Part shown: piece by piece, positions 41,122-52,629 of the stretch | How positions within the stretch are numbered: position 1 is the stretch's first letter | Layout of the letters: every line of letters begins with the position of its first letter | From: Xiphias gladius | Taxonomy: Eukaryota > Chordata > Actinopteri > Istiophoriformes > Xiphiidae | Assembly (NCBI RefSeq): GCF_016859285.1 | Contig: NC_053413.1 | Location: 17,379,501-17,443,500 of the forward strand | Length of the DNA: 64,000 nt | Reading direction: 5' to 3' | Notes under the pieces: model-generated | Database searches by the model: none | Told to the model about the DNA's origin: nothing | Seen by the model: only the letters and a program-made list of their open reading frames with translations | Position numbers and translations under genes: made by a program

Positions 41122-41334
41122 CTTTCGAGACAGGGGGAAAAGGGTCGCCGGTTCAGTTTAGGAAGACAGGAGAGCCCGCGGCAGCTGAAGCCGGACGCGC
41201 GCTGCGCTTTCCTCACCCACCTGTTTCAAAACTTTGTAGATGTACATGGCGTACGTCTCCCTGCGTTTGGCTTTTCTTTTCGCCTTTTTCTCGCTCGAAC
41301 TTTTCCCCTTCTTTTTGGACGCATCGTTAGTCAT
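40885..41334 (-). CDS. Two-exon histone H2B variant (H2B.K-like candidate)
   Basis: Exons 41334-41221 and 41121-40885 join in phase 0 to give 116 residues. H2B pairs with H2A in the nucleosome core. The N-terminal tail is short and Lys-rich ([20 protein letters not shown]), about ten residues shorter than canonical H2B. The histone fold runs from [15 protein letters not shown] through [20 protein letters not shown] and [20 protein letters not shown] to the C-terminal helix [13 protein letters not shown], which keeps the Lys normally ubiquitinated. Replication-dependent H2B genes lack introns and end in a stem-loop. This one has a 99-bp intron and AATAAA, so it is a replacement-type variant. 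Human H2BK1 lies, as I recall, in the same 7q36.1 neighbourhood; orthology is inferred. Confidence 0.92.
41122..41220 (-). other. 99-bp intron in H2B gene
   Basis: Donor GTGGGT directly after KVLKQ (CAG|GTGGGT) and acceptor GAAAG, splitting the histone fold at the Gln-Val junction in phase 0. The unspliced sequence is not open across the join in the histone frame. Confidence 0.9.
41221..41334 (-). CDS. H2B variant exon 1
   Basis: The ATG at 41334 is preceded by an A-rich stretch. The exon gives 38 residues: the Lys-rich tail and the start of the first histone-fold helix. Confidence 0.92.
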
Positions 41335-41620
41335 TTTTTTTGGGGGGGGGGGGACGGTTGGAAAAAAAACCCCAAAAACGAGTAGAGCTCGACAATATCA
41401 AGTGCGCCAAGGTTGCCGTAGCAGGTATCTCAGGAATGGTCATTCCGGTTTTCCGGCTCGTGGACGGCCGTTTGTGTAGCAGCGTTAATCAGTGAGCTGA
41501 TTTAGCTCACCTGCCCGGCGTCTGGGGCCGGCGGACCCGCGCTCCGCGTTGAGGAGAGCTCAGGAGGACTGGAACCCCTCCCAACCGCGTTAGTTTCTAT
41601 TCAGGTGGGTGGGCAGGTGG
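41335..41620 (-). promoter_or_regulatory. CpG-rich region upstream of the H2B variant
   Basis: GC-rich and CG-dense flank 5' of the H2B start (for example 41445-41550), compatible with a CpG promoter. No TATA box, CCAAT box or histone octamer was found. A consensus-like donor on the - strand near 41511 (CAG|GTGAGC) could mark a 5'UTR exon, but this is speculative. Confidence 0.35.
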
Positions 41621-43100
41621 GTAGGTGGGTGGCTGGTGTTTTTCTTTTTTTTTTTTTTCTATGGCAATCTTGTGAGACATCTCATGCGACAAGTGGGGGT
41701 TGCTTCGAGAGGCTACACCATTGCGCTTAACAACGGTGCCCACCGGGTGGCGCACTTGTACCGGTTTTAAAAGGCCTCACAAACGCTTCAAAGTGTAGTT
41801 GGGTCCCCACAGTAATCTTTTATGCATCGTGTGGTTTACGAAATATCATAGTCTTGGGGGTACATTAAAATATCACAACACTTGCCAGAAAACAATTGTG
41901 AGCTTCGTTTGTGGTCGCCTCCAGTGTTTAGGTAATATGTAGGCCTGTCCTGTTTTCGGATAGATTAATGTACACCGAGGCTATGCAAATTAAAAAAAGT
42001 ATGGTATTATGAGTACGAGGCTGGATTAAAGCAGCCCCAAGAGCCCCATGTTCATTGAGTCTAGACTTAGTGCATGGCAGTCTTAAAAAAATGCAGATAT
42101 GTTTGGGAATTCGCACTATGAATGTCTGGCCTTGAAGCTTTCTAATATGGAACAGCACTGTTACGAGTCTATCATTTTAAATGAAACTGTATTTACTGTG
42201 TGTATAAACATTTTTTTTTGTGTCTAAACTCAGTTTAGACAAGTAGTATTTAAGATGTGTGCTATTTAAGATTGGTTCTTGCCCCCCCCCCCCGGCAAAA
42301 TATAATTTGGGCACATTCTCAACAGCACATGAAAAATTGGGAGACTATATATAAAGTTTACAATAACTTTGTATCAAGAAGTGCACGGCGGTGGTACCTG
42401 GTCGCTGAGGTGAGCCCACAGTAAGTTTTGCTCTCAGGTGCCCATTGGGTTCATCTAGTGTGGTCCACAAAATGTATTTCAGTTTTAGTTGGTGTTACTG
42501 TGGTGTCTGATTGTGGCAATGGGGCTATTTGTTTTTATTGGGTAGCGGTGTGATTACATCTCTAAGCTTGTGTTTGACCTTGGACACTTGTATTTATAGA
42601 ACACCCTGACAAATTTCAGATTTTCATGCTGATAATTGGGATAAAATGGTTTCTGCTCCAGGCCTGTATTATCTTTTTTAGATATTCTACTTGTTTTATT
42701 TGGGTTGAAAAGTTTAACCTCCAAATTGGCCCCTCAGTGGGTGATTGTTGTAGCCTCTTAGTATAATAGCATATTTAAGAAGCAACTAGAATCCACTTTG
42801 ATTATAAAACATGCCAGCGTCTACTGCCTTTGACCACACACTTTTTTTTTTCTATCTCAAAGCAAAGGCTTTTACTTTTCATTCCCTATGTTATATCTCA
42901 CTATGTTTATTGCATTTTTTCTGATTTTAGTTGGACTTTATCTCCTACATATATCAATGAGATATTTCCTGTAAAAGTATAATCCAATACTATCCACCTT
43001 GTCAGATGTGTGTGTGTTGTGTGTAGGTCCTATCTCGTTCTATTATTTTGATTGATGAGATCCAAGGCACTGGAAGGAACACAAATTATACCTTTTATCA

Positions 43101-43160
43101 CACTCTCTCTCTCTCTCACTCTCTCTCTCTCTCTCTTTCTCTCCCTCTCTCTCTCTCTCT
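43101..43160. repeat. (CT)n microsatellite
   Basis: About 60 bp of interrupted CT repeat. Confidence 0.92.
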
Positions 43161-44085
43161 AAATGGTAAAGCACCTTATCATTTGTTCATTTACTCAATT
43201 CACTCATTCCTTTCTGCCATACCGAAGCTTGGCACAGTTGTATTTGCTCTAAACACTGAGGTTCCACTAAATGCGTCCGTAATCTTACGATAGGTGAGCA
43301 GTGGATGTGAGAAAGTTACTGCAACATCGCTCTCTATCAAGTAGGCTATTTAGGTTGGAGAGTGTGAAGTAGATTGACAGCAGTGTTAAGGCAAAGACCA
43401 GAGAGCTCTAAGCTGTGGAGCTTTAGCAGTTTCATCATGAAAATGTTTTTGGTTTTAAATGGCACTGGACTTCTTATTGAAAACCTTCAGTAAGCTGCAG
43501 ATATTTGTTTAAAAAAAATGTTTATTTTCATTTTTAAGTAATGAGGGGTAAAGAGACGCATTTCTGCCTTTCATGTAGTACACACAAAACAAATACACAA
43601 ACGTCTTCTGCCTAAGCGAAATAACATTTTTCAGTGCACAAAAGCAAAGAAACACATTCATATTATTTATCTTCAGGTTTTACTTTATAGACTTGGGCTG
43701 TAACACTTCACAGATATACTCCTCATATAAACCTGGATTTACTAAAGAAATGGAAATAGATTTGTGTTGATCAGTGACACAGCAATGTTGCAATTTCAGC
43801 AGGTAATTGGTGCCAAATCTCAGAGTAGTACATTGCCGTTTCTGTGTTCAGGGTCTTTGACTTTTTGTTCCCCATAAACCCACAACAGATATTGAGCAAT
43901 AGATTACATATGAATAGGCCCTTACCTCAGACAGCCTTTATGCAAGCTCGTGTACAGCAGCTGCCACACACATTGAATAGCAGCTATTGGTTGACTGTAT
44001 TGTGAAGGCCATCTTTTTCTCTGTTATCTGACAGATTTCAGCTGTTTGGTTGTTTCATCAGTGAAGAGAAGATGGGGGGAAAAAG

Positions 44086-44088
<3 letters not shown>

Positions 44089-44116
<28 letters not shown>
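44089..44116. repeat. (TG)n microsatellite
   Basis: About 13 TG units. Confidence 0.92.
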
Positions 44117-44445
44117 CACATCTGCTACCTCACTATGTCTGTGTGACAGTCACAGAGAAAGAAAAATGTAGGCTGTTCTGTTTATCACAGCCCTTCATAT
44201 CAACATATTGCTTAAGACTATGGGGTGTGTTTGTTGTATTTTTATCTGAAGGATTTGTAGATTAATAAAATAAAGCTTGGCTCGATACCTGCAGTGATTA
44301 CTCTGTAGTTGCCAACTGTACAAGGTGTGTCTTAATTTTGCTCCTTATTGAATGAGCAATTCGAAACATTATAGATGAAACATCATTCAGAAAGGTCTGT
44401 GATTACAACACAGATGAAATAGAGTCAAGAACATTATTTGCTGAC

Positions 44446-44471
44446 CTACTAACTAACTAACTAACTAACTA
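44446..44471. repeat. (ACTA)n microsatellite
   Basis: About six tetranucleotide units. Confidence 0.88.
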
Positions 44472-47400
44472 GCATTCCGAACAAATTGTTGTTTTTTTTA
44501 AATTTCTAACAGTTACAATCATTTATTTTTTCTTAGTAACTTTAAATGAGGTACTATTGCAAATATGCTAGTGCTAGTTGCTGAACGCTATATATGGGAA
44601 AACAAAGATCGTTATAAAGGATCACACTCACAGTCTAATCTGCATTTCAAGTTGTGTTCTTGCTCCTTCATTCTGGCACTGCTCTGATCAGTGCAGTGTT
44701 AAATCTCTGCGGCTCCTTCTTTAACTTTATGATGTATGTGCTCTTAAATGTCCGCTGCTTTACTGATGGGTTCAGTTCCTAACAGGGTAATCTATGTTGT
44801 GGGATACTTGCCAAATCTGCATAACTTTGGCATCACAGAGAATGACTTACTGTAATTGCTCCTTTTTAGTGCTACATCATATTAGGGCGGTTTGCTTGTC
44901 ATGGGATTCTTTTGCTGAACTATAGCAATTATAGCACATTACTTAATATCCAACCTAATTTAAAATCAAATGGTGAGTGTCAACAGTGCTGCTGTACTGT
45001 TTTCACTTCATTAAAATGACTTGTCAGATCCCGTGAAACTTTTATATATTTTGCCAATCCTTTTGCAACATTTCTTTGTTGACAGCGGATATAACAGATA
45101 TTCTCTAACTTTCATTTATCAGGGATCCTGGGGCCAGTTAGTATTGTATAATTACTATTTTACCACATTTGGTAATTTGGTCATTTCTGGCTGTGTAGTG
45201 CCCCAAAAAATTGTTTTGTGGATCAATTGACAACACATTTCTTAGGGTCTTCCATAGCCCAGTATATTAGATCATATTTTACGTAAATCTTAGACATTTC
45301 AATTTCCATGTTTAGCAAAAAGAGCCTATATTATGATTAAGATCCACATTTAAATTCAGTGCGGTATTAGGAAGGAAAATTTGTCATACCTTACTGTAAA
45401 TTGTAATTTAGCAAGCAGAGCCTTCTCACTCTTGCCTTGGCTGCATTAGGATCAACAATCCTATAAACTGTATTGCATCAGCTTAAATGGTTATTTAAGA
45501 AAACAAAAACTGGTTATTTCTGAATGATGAAGTAATATTTTCATGCTTTTGCAAACATACCTGCACTAGTTAATGTGCAGTTTTGACATTGTGTCAATCA
45601 GGAAGAAACAGGCTAGCAACTAAACCAGAACATTTTCAGAGCATTGGCTGAGAGTCAAAAGTCAAATTCAAAGGCCCCCAAAAAAAGAGTGCAGTGCTTA
45701 GCGGCCCCTCAAATATTACCCCCTCCTTATTAATATTCCTCATTGAATTATGCTGTGCATTCTACCATCCACTTGAAAGCCAATTACTAGTGAAAGTCCA
45801 CCACTTTCATCCTGCAATCTGCCACAACAGGCATGCGTGCTAGTATGAATTTGGAATTTAAGTCTCCTAATCTTTACTCAGGACAATGTTACCCAAATGT
45901 TAAAAGAATAAAAATAAATGCAGTGTGAGGAGTATTTGCATTATATTACTGTGTATGGAAATTGAATGTCAAATGCAGATTTATGCAGCAATGACGACAA
46001 AAATCACTAGGTTCTGAATTTATCAAGATGTGAATAAATGTTTTTTTGCATGTTTGTTTCACTCCAAGACATTTCAGCTGTTTTATCACAATCTACTTTT
46101 TACTGAGGTTTTAAATCATTTTTCAGTCACTGTGTAACAAAAATTTATCATGTACATAATATCATCACTGTAGTCACAGGAATTCACAAGAGTGTTGCCC
46201 GTTTTTCTCATATAAATAGTTAGTTCTGATGGGACACTTAATAATGGTCAGCAAAGAGTCAACCCTCTGCGCATTCACCACACTCCACAAACTCGTCCAG
46301 TCCCTGGAGATGAGACTGGATTCCTGGTGTTGGCTTACTAACTGTGTGTTTTTCAGCAAACAACAAAGACAGCTACCTTGGTTTTACCACTACAGTAAAC
46401 CTTTTCTAGCGCTTCCCAATGCTAGTTAAGGTATATGTGTTTTACTTTATTCTCAAAGCCGAGTAGCATCTGTAAAGTACCCAAACTATACTTGATTTCT
46501 GTTTTAGGCAGTAACTTAAATAATTGCAACTCTTTGGTGAAGGATTTGTAGTTTGTCAGTGTTTGTCCACAGTATTTAATTTCTTGGCACTGTTTGTGAT
46601 TGAAGACATATTAAAACCCAGTGAAGGTCCCATATGTTAAATGGGCACAACATCATCCATCACTGTGAGGTGTTTTTTTAGCACAACAATCATTATCAGT
46701 CATGACTGTGAATACAAAGGAGTGCAGCTGAATTTTATACATTTTGAAGTATTGGGGGGGGGTTAGCCAGCCTTGAATCAAGCATCAACCACTTCAAAAA
46801 TCTTAATCGAGTCAAAGAGATTTTGACAATGAGTACTACTGGCCGTATTTAAGGTGTCATGATGTTATGAGTCATCAGAAACCAAAAAGACTGCTGTCTT
46901 GTAGTTTTGAAATTGCAATACCTCAGACATTGTTCTGGTAGACATATTCTGACTCTTACCATTACCTGCCAGGTAATGACTACTTTAGGTGGATTCAAAA
47001 CCACAATAGTCTATAACTTCATGCATCATGTTGCATTTCCTCCAGTGAGCATTTTTCAGATTGCATCTTGACTGTGTCAGCGTATGGTTGACACTGCATT
47101 TCTGAGAAGTTTGTGGATGAAATGGTTTTCGTAGTTTCATCAATTGCATACCTCTATGGTGTTGTGGGTAATGGTTGTTATGGTCTCTCTGCTTGGTTAC
47201 CAGGGCAGAATATTGATTTAATCCTCATTGGCTGTGGTCATATCCTTGGCAGTTCACCTATTGTTATGATAATAAGACATCCCCGGGTAGCCAGTGACTG
47301 ATAATCTTGTTTGGTCCTAGGAGAAATGAAAATGGTTTCTCAGAATGGTGTGGTGAACTTTTAACCCCAATAAAATAACCAACTCTATTACTGGTCAAGC

Positions 47401-47886
47401 CTGAAACTCTCTTGTAGTCACACGCAACGAACCGTATCCCACGACTGTTATTGCCAGGCTGTGAAATGCTTTTAGGATTGTAAATACAAATAATGTAAAT
47501 ATTTTTCCTATGCAGTCAGAAGAAAGGACAAAACATAAAGATCTAACATCAGATGATTTATCAGTCATATATAGTAATTAAGAAATCATCTAACCAAGTG
47601 ATTTGGGTAATATATTTGCTTTCTGTACTTGTTTGCATTGTTATGAAAAGCTTAAAATGTGGATATTTCTGGAACTGCATTACGTATTTCAGTGCCATAA
47701 ACATGCAACCTGTGGCATTCTTGTATTCGAGCAAACATATTGACGGCAGTGGCTGCAGGAGCAGATCAGAGAATAATAACACAGTGAAGGTGGTGTCCAG
47801 ATTGAGAGACTTCCCCTGTGAGCAGAGACACACAAGCAAAGCAGCCATTCAGCAGTGGGATGGATCCTGACTACTAAAGAGGAAGA

Positions 47887-47894
47887 GGGAGAGA

Positions 47895-47929
<35 letters not shown>
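47887..47929. repeat. (GA)n microsatellite
   Basis: GA repeat with two GGGA interruptions at its left end, about 1 kb upstream of the ASIC start codon. Confidence 0.92.
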
Positions 47930-47930
<1 letters not shown>

Positions 47931-48400
47931 AAGAAATGGGGGAGTGGTGGGAGAGCGAGAGGAAGTGAAAAAGAGAGTGAAAGGCTCCACACGGCAGAAT
48001 ATAAATCTGTATGTTAACAGGACTAAAGCTGGAGGTCTCGAAGCAGCTTTAGTGGTTATGCAGGTGGGGGTGGCCATAAAGGATCAAGAGGTGGTCTCCC
48101 CTATTAACTGAGGATCTGTGCAAATAAGGAAGTGGGACCCGTGGAAGCTGTGAACGACGGTTGTCAAGCACAGTGGTGGGTTGGTCGGAGGTCTCTGACC
48201 CTCTCATTTTCATTTCTGGAAGAAAAGAGAAGAGCAAAAGAGACACGAGAGAAAAAGGAAGGTGGCAGCGAGGGACCAGTGAGCCATTTCTCTCTTTATT
48301 ACCTCCATTCACAAAACCATTGCATGCCATTATCACAGCGATGTAGAGGCATTCTCTCCGATTGGAGGAGGAAGGGTCCCATTGACTGCTTAGGTTTAGC

Positions 48401-48922
48401 ACCTCTCTCCAAAAGCTAGCCCTTTTCATTGCAGTCCCCCCCTCATCTCTCGCCTCTATCCTTACGTATGCTGTTTTCTCTGTTCTTCTGTCTTTTCTTA
48501 TCCCTTGTATTCTTGTCCCTTTTCACACAACTCAGGAATCAGGAGGCATTGCGTTTTGGTAGAAGTGGGTGTTTCTCAAGCTGTCATTGTGTTTGGTGCC
48601 GCTACAAAGGACAGCTGAGCAGGGAGTGAGAGAGAAAGCTTTGGAGATAATAAAATAGCAGCCTGAAAGAAAAGGGGGGACCTGGGACTACAGGAACAGC
48701 TGACAACAATTGGAAGGTGAATTGTGATGAAAATAAAACTGTTACAAAGACTGACAACCATTTTGAGATAGCTATTTATTGAGACTATTACCACTTCTTG
48801 AGGGAATAAAGAAGCAGTGTGCCAAACCAACACTGTCGGTTGGATTCTGCTATTGCTGTTGCTAAGCAAACTCTCTAACCTGAAGTTCTTTGGGAGACAG
48901 TATTGAGCATCACTCTACAGCC
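48401..48922 (+). other. asic1c: Probable ASIC 5' leader / promoter-proximal region
   Basis: Sequence directly upstream of the ASIC start codon. It should contain at least part of the 5'UTR because the ATG exon is open back from the start. No TATA box or clear splice acceptor decides the transcript start. Confidence 0.3.
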
Positions 48923-49477
48923 ATGAAGGGAAGCTCAGAGGAAAGCATTGAAAGCATCAGGCCCTCCAACCTGCAAGCTTTTGCTAACATATCCACCCTA
49001 CATGGCATGAGTCACATATTCGCCTATGGGCACATGACATTCCGTCGGTTCCTTTGGACTCTCTCATTCCTGGGTTCACTAGGCTTATTGATGCTGGTCT
49101 GCATGGATCGAGTGTCATATTACCTGGAGTATCCTCACGTCACCAAGCTGGATGAGGTTGCGGCGACAAACCTTACCTTCCCAGCAGTTACCTTCTGTAA
49201 CCTCAATGAGTTCCGCTTCTCCAAAATCACCAGAAATGACCTCTATCATGTGGGAGAGCTCCTGGCCCTCCTCAACAATAACTACCAAATTGCCAACCCA
49301 CACTTGGCTGAGCCAGAGGTTCTGGCCGCCCTAAAGGATAAAGCAAACTTCCAGAACTTCAAGCCCAAACTGTTCAACATGACTGATTTCTATAACCGTA
49401 CAGGTCATGACATCAGTGATATGCTACTGCAGTGCACCTTTCGAGGAGAGGATTGCTATCCAGTGAACTTCACCACA
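48923..49477 (+). CDS. asic1c: Acid-sensing ion channel, first coding exon (ASIC1-like; possible ASIC3 orthologue)
   Basis: ASICs are trimeric proton-gated Na+ channels of the DEG/ENaC family in neuronal membranes. This exon encodes the first 185 residues. They include the cytoplasmic N terminus with the conserved gating His-Gly (residues 27-28, [10 protein letters not shown]), the first membrane helix at about 43-60 ([19 protein letters not shown]), the post-helix HVTKLDEVA with the proton-sensing region His, and the family signature [32 protein letters not shown] and [14 protein letters not shown] begin the extracellular domain. There are four possible N-glycosylation sites (83, 152, 158, 182). 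The ATG at 48923 has a good context (CAGCCATGA). The donor GTAAGA leaves phase 0. No further exon is seen in the next 14.5 kb. The name asic1c is tentative; ASIC family membership is certain, ASIC4 is excluded. Confidence 0.9.
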
Positions 49478-51167
49478 GTAAGAATTCATTCTTATCTTAA
49501 CATGCTGTGATTCTGCAAAGTATGTGTTCTCTTCTATTTCCTGCCACATCTGACAGTCTGTCCCTCTCTTTAATGTTCAAATGAGCTTTGACCGAGTTTT
49601 AATGTTGATTGAGCAATATATCTGAGACAGATGCCTGGCTTTAAATCATTTACTACTCTAATATAGACCAGTGATAATACTGTGGTAGATATGTGGTAGA
49701 TATTCTCATTTTGTTGGTGGTGTTGTGTTGTGTCCTGTAGTTGATGCTTGTGGTGTGCTAAGAGCAAGTGGTGCATATAACTTGTGATATGGTACGGTTA
49801 TGATGAAATGCTCGCCATTGCTGACTTGCCCAGTGATCTCTGAAGACAGCTTGGCTTCCAACAAGATGGAAATCTTTTTTTGTTGTTGTGTGTTTGTGTT
49901 GCTGTACCTTGAGGAAACACTTCCCCGTAAGGTGTAGTAGTGAGGACAAATGGATAGTTTAAGCATGTACACAAGCAATTGTTTTGGCAAATCTGACCAG
50001 TGCTTTCATAACATAGTTCAAATCAAGGTTTCTAGTTGATAATTACTTTGTTATGAGGTTGGGGTCACTGTGCTGTCTCTTGTCATAACACTCCTCCTTG
50101 TTTATGCTAATATTTCAAATATTCATCAGTGCTGCTCTAAATTATATTTCAGAAAGGCTATTTCTCGCTAGTCTCAGGAAACAATGTGATGTTTATCATG
50201 CATTTCAGAAGTCTAAACAAAACTGATGACTTCTGCAGAAATTATTTCAGAAATCGTCCAGAGAAGGTGCTATGGTGCTGAGTTATCACCAAGAAGTCGT
50301 ATTCTGTGCTTTGATTCATTCTACCCTCCATCTGGCTGTCTATCCAATCAAACATAACTCTTCATTCACTACACAGTATGAATGAAGTCCACTAAACTGT
50401 AAATGGTTTCCTTTTGGGTGTGTGTCAGCAGTAAATCCTCATTCATTTAAAGACACTGAACATGGTTGATAATACATAACAAATTCATTTAAACCGACAC
50501 AGTAACATGAACTTGTCCCCTCATGTCCCCTTGTTTCATGCATTGATTAGAGGTAATGGAATAAATTTAATAAAAGCAGAAACATGGGTCCAGGTGGCAT
50601 CAGACATTATACGCTCAGAAAGATCTTAACACACCATACTTACTGCAGCTATATTATAAAGCGCACTGTGAGATGTGGCTGTACATTTTTAAAAAGTGGA
50701 AGTTAAAAATGGAGTATAGGTAGGCATTAATGTAAAGGTTGGTCTTATAGTCAGTTTGTGTATTTTTACTGAAAAGGAACAGATCCTACAATTGTAAAAT
50801 GATGTGGTTCCTGAGCCTTCCTTTAAAGGTTTAAAGTAGTGCTACAGTTAATTAAACTTAATGAAAAATAGCAATAGCAATAGCAAAAAGTGTGATTATA
50901 TTAGTTTTGTTGTTTTTTTCACTGTAGTTTATTTGAAATTTGTGTGTATCATAATTAAGCTGCAAACATTTTTCCTGTCATTCCTGTCTTCTCCATTTTT
51001 GCTTCTGTCCAATGCGGGAAACAAGTTTGAGTTTGAGCTGCGGATCTGTTTATTAGCCCCTTTTTATTTGAGTGAAATACAGACCCAAAGAGCAGTAGGC
51101 AAAGCTCTCCTTATCTCTTTCTGGGTTGTGCATTCTTTTATTTAAACAAGAATACAGTGTATTGGCC

Positions 51168-51222
51168 AAAAAAACAAACAAACCCTAAAACAAAACAAAC
51201 AAACAAATTAAAAAAAAAACAT
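51168..51222. repeat. A-rich (AAACA)n low-complexity tract
   Basis: Imperfect A/C low-complexity sequence. Confidence 0.8.
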
Positions 51223-52629
51223 AAAAATGCAGCCTTTTATTACATTTAATTATTCTCACTGTGTGTGTGTCATATATCCCATCTCTTAAAGTGCAGTTTT
51301 GATTGAGTTACACCTAACTTACTTATCTCTCAGTTGAGTCTATCCACTCTCAAAAAAGCGATTTCTTATCTACGTTGTATCTTTAATCCACCCTGAAAGA
51401 AACCCTTGCAGATGGCTAGTTTTTAACTGACTGACTCTATAATCTTCAGTATTGATCAAAGCTCTTCTCTGCTGTAGGAGGAGATAAAACACTAATTTAA
51501 TGTTGCTTTTCAGTCTCATTTTTTTTCAATTTGTGTCACACATATTATAAATTGGGAATGTCTCCATTTACATGTTTGTTTCCAAGCAGCACTCAAAGTT
51601 TCTAGAGAAAAAAATCACTCATGGAAAGCAAATTGCCTTCATATTGCTTGATTGAAAATGCTTGCAGTGTCAAATCAGTGGGTAGAAAAATGTTGTCAGT
51701 TTGGTTATGCTGCATGTTGTCTCTTGTTTGTGTAGGGCAAATTTGGTTGTCCAGCAAACTGTGAACTTAAACGTCAGATTTGAGCAGTCTTGTTCTCCAT
51801 CACCGTGTTGTGTTGTTTGGAGGAAATGGTTAGAGCAGTGCCACGCGACACTGCGATATGCTCTCAGTGGGCAGAAATGATATGCTTGTCAGGACTTGGA
51901 CGAGTGCCAGTATGCCATACCCATCTAGCTGAGTGTTTGGTGCTGTATCTGATAATAATCTCACACAACTAACTGTGAACACCGTGACTGGATCACTAAT
52001 AGAGTAACTGAGTTTATAACCTGCCCCGATGGGGAAAAACATCTCAGCTACTGTTTATTAGAAATCTTCAGCAGAAAGCATGAAATCAGGACATGTACCT
52101 AATACACCAGTTCGTATTCGGTTGACTTTATCTACTAATATGTGTTCCTGTTGTTTTTCTTTCCAAACACAGAGTCCCTATGCACTGGCAGTATACTGAT
52201 ATTTAGACGACTACTACAGGAAATTTTCAATTATTCAAATTCCCCCACAGACATGTTGAGAGGAAGATTTACAATGCAAAGGATTGTGGGAGTGATGAGC
52301 TTTGACCTTGAATAAATGAAGGAAGAATTCCATTAAGTCAGGGTTATGATGCAGTTGGGAAACAAAGCATTCAAATGTTATGCATTGTAATGGATGGTGG
52401 GCAAGGGGAGAATAGTAATTTGTATTTCCAATGACATTAACTGCTTTAATCTCTCTGAATGATTTTATGGGTCACGTGTTACCAGTGTCATGACAAAACT
52501 AAGATGTTTTTTTGTGGCCCATCCAAGGCCAATTGTGAGAACATTTTGTAATATGAATGCTATCAAAGAAGTTAGCTCTTTAGCATCAGCTCATATGTCA
52601 GTAGCAGCAGCCAGGGAGGTTACAGTCAA

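Larger units (their letters stand above)
41640..48400. other. Intergenic spacer between H2B and ASIC genes
   Basis: Divergent spacer with no recognised gene. It holds a short C run (42282-42293), a (CT)n tract (43101-43160), (TG)n (44089-44116), (ACTA)n (44446-44471) and (GA)n (47887-47929). The remainder is AT-rich unique sequence. Confidence 0.6.

Noticed and set aside
40825-41385. Open frame of 186 codons on the + strand
   Set aside because: Antisense to both H2B exons and the intron; the - strand encodes a clean histone fold.
43101-43160. Repeat arrays considered as CRISPR or satellite
   Set aside because: Simple dinucleotide repeats in a vertebrate genome; no spacer structure.
46174-46429. 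Overlapping open frames on both strands that looked retroelement-like
   Set aside because: Too short, no reverse-transcriptase motif, no terminal repeats or poly-A tail identified.
48890-48922. Upstream extension of the ASIC frame from TTG
   Set aside because: A TTG start is not expected in a vertebrate mRNA; the in-frame ATG at 48923 has a good context and gives a family-like N terminus.
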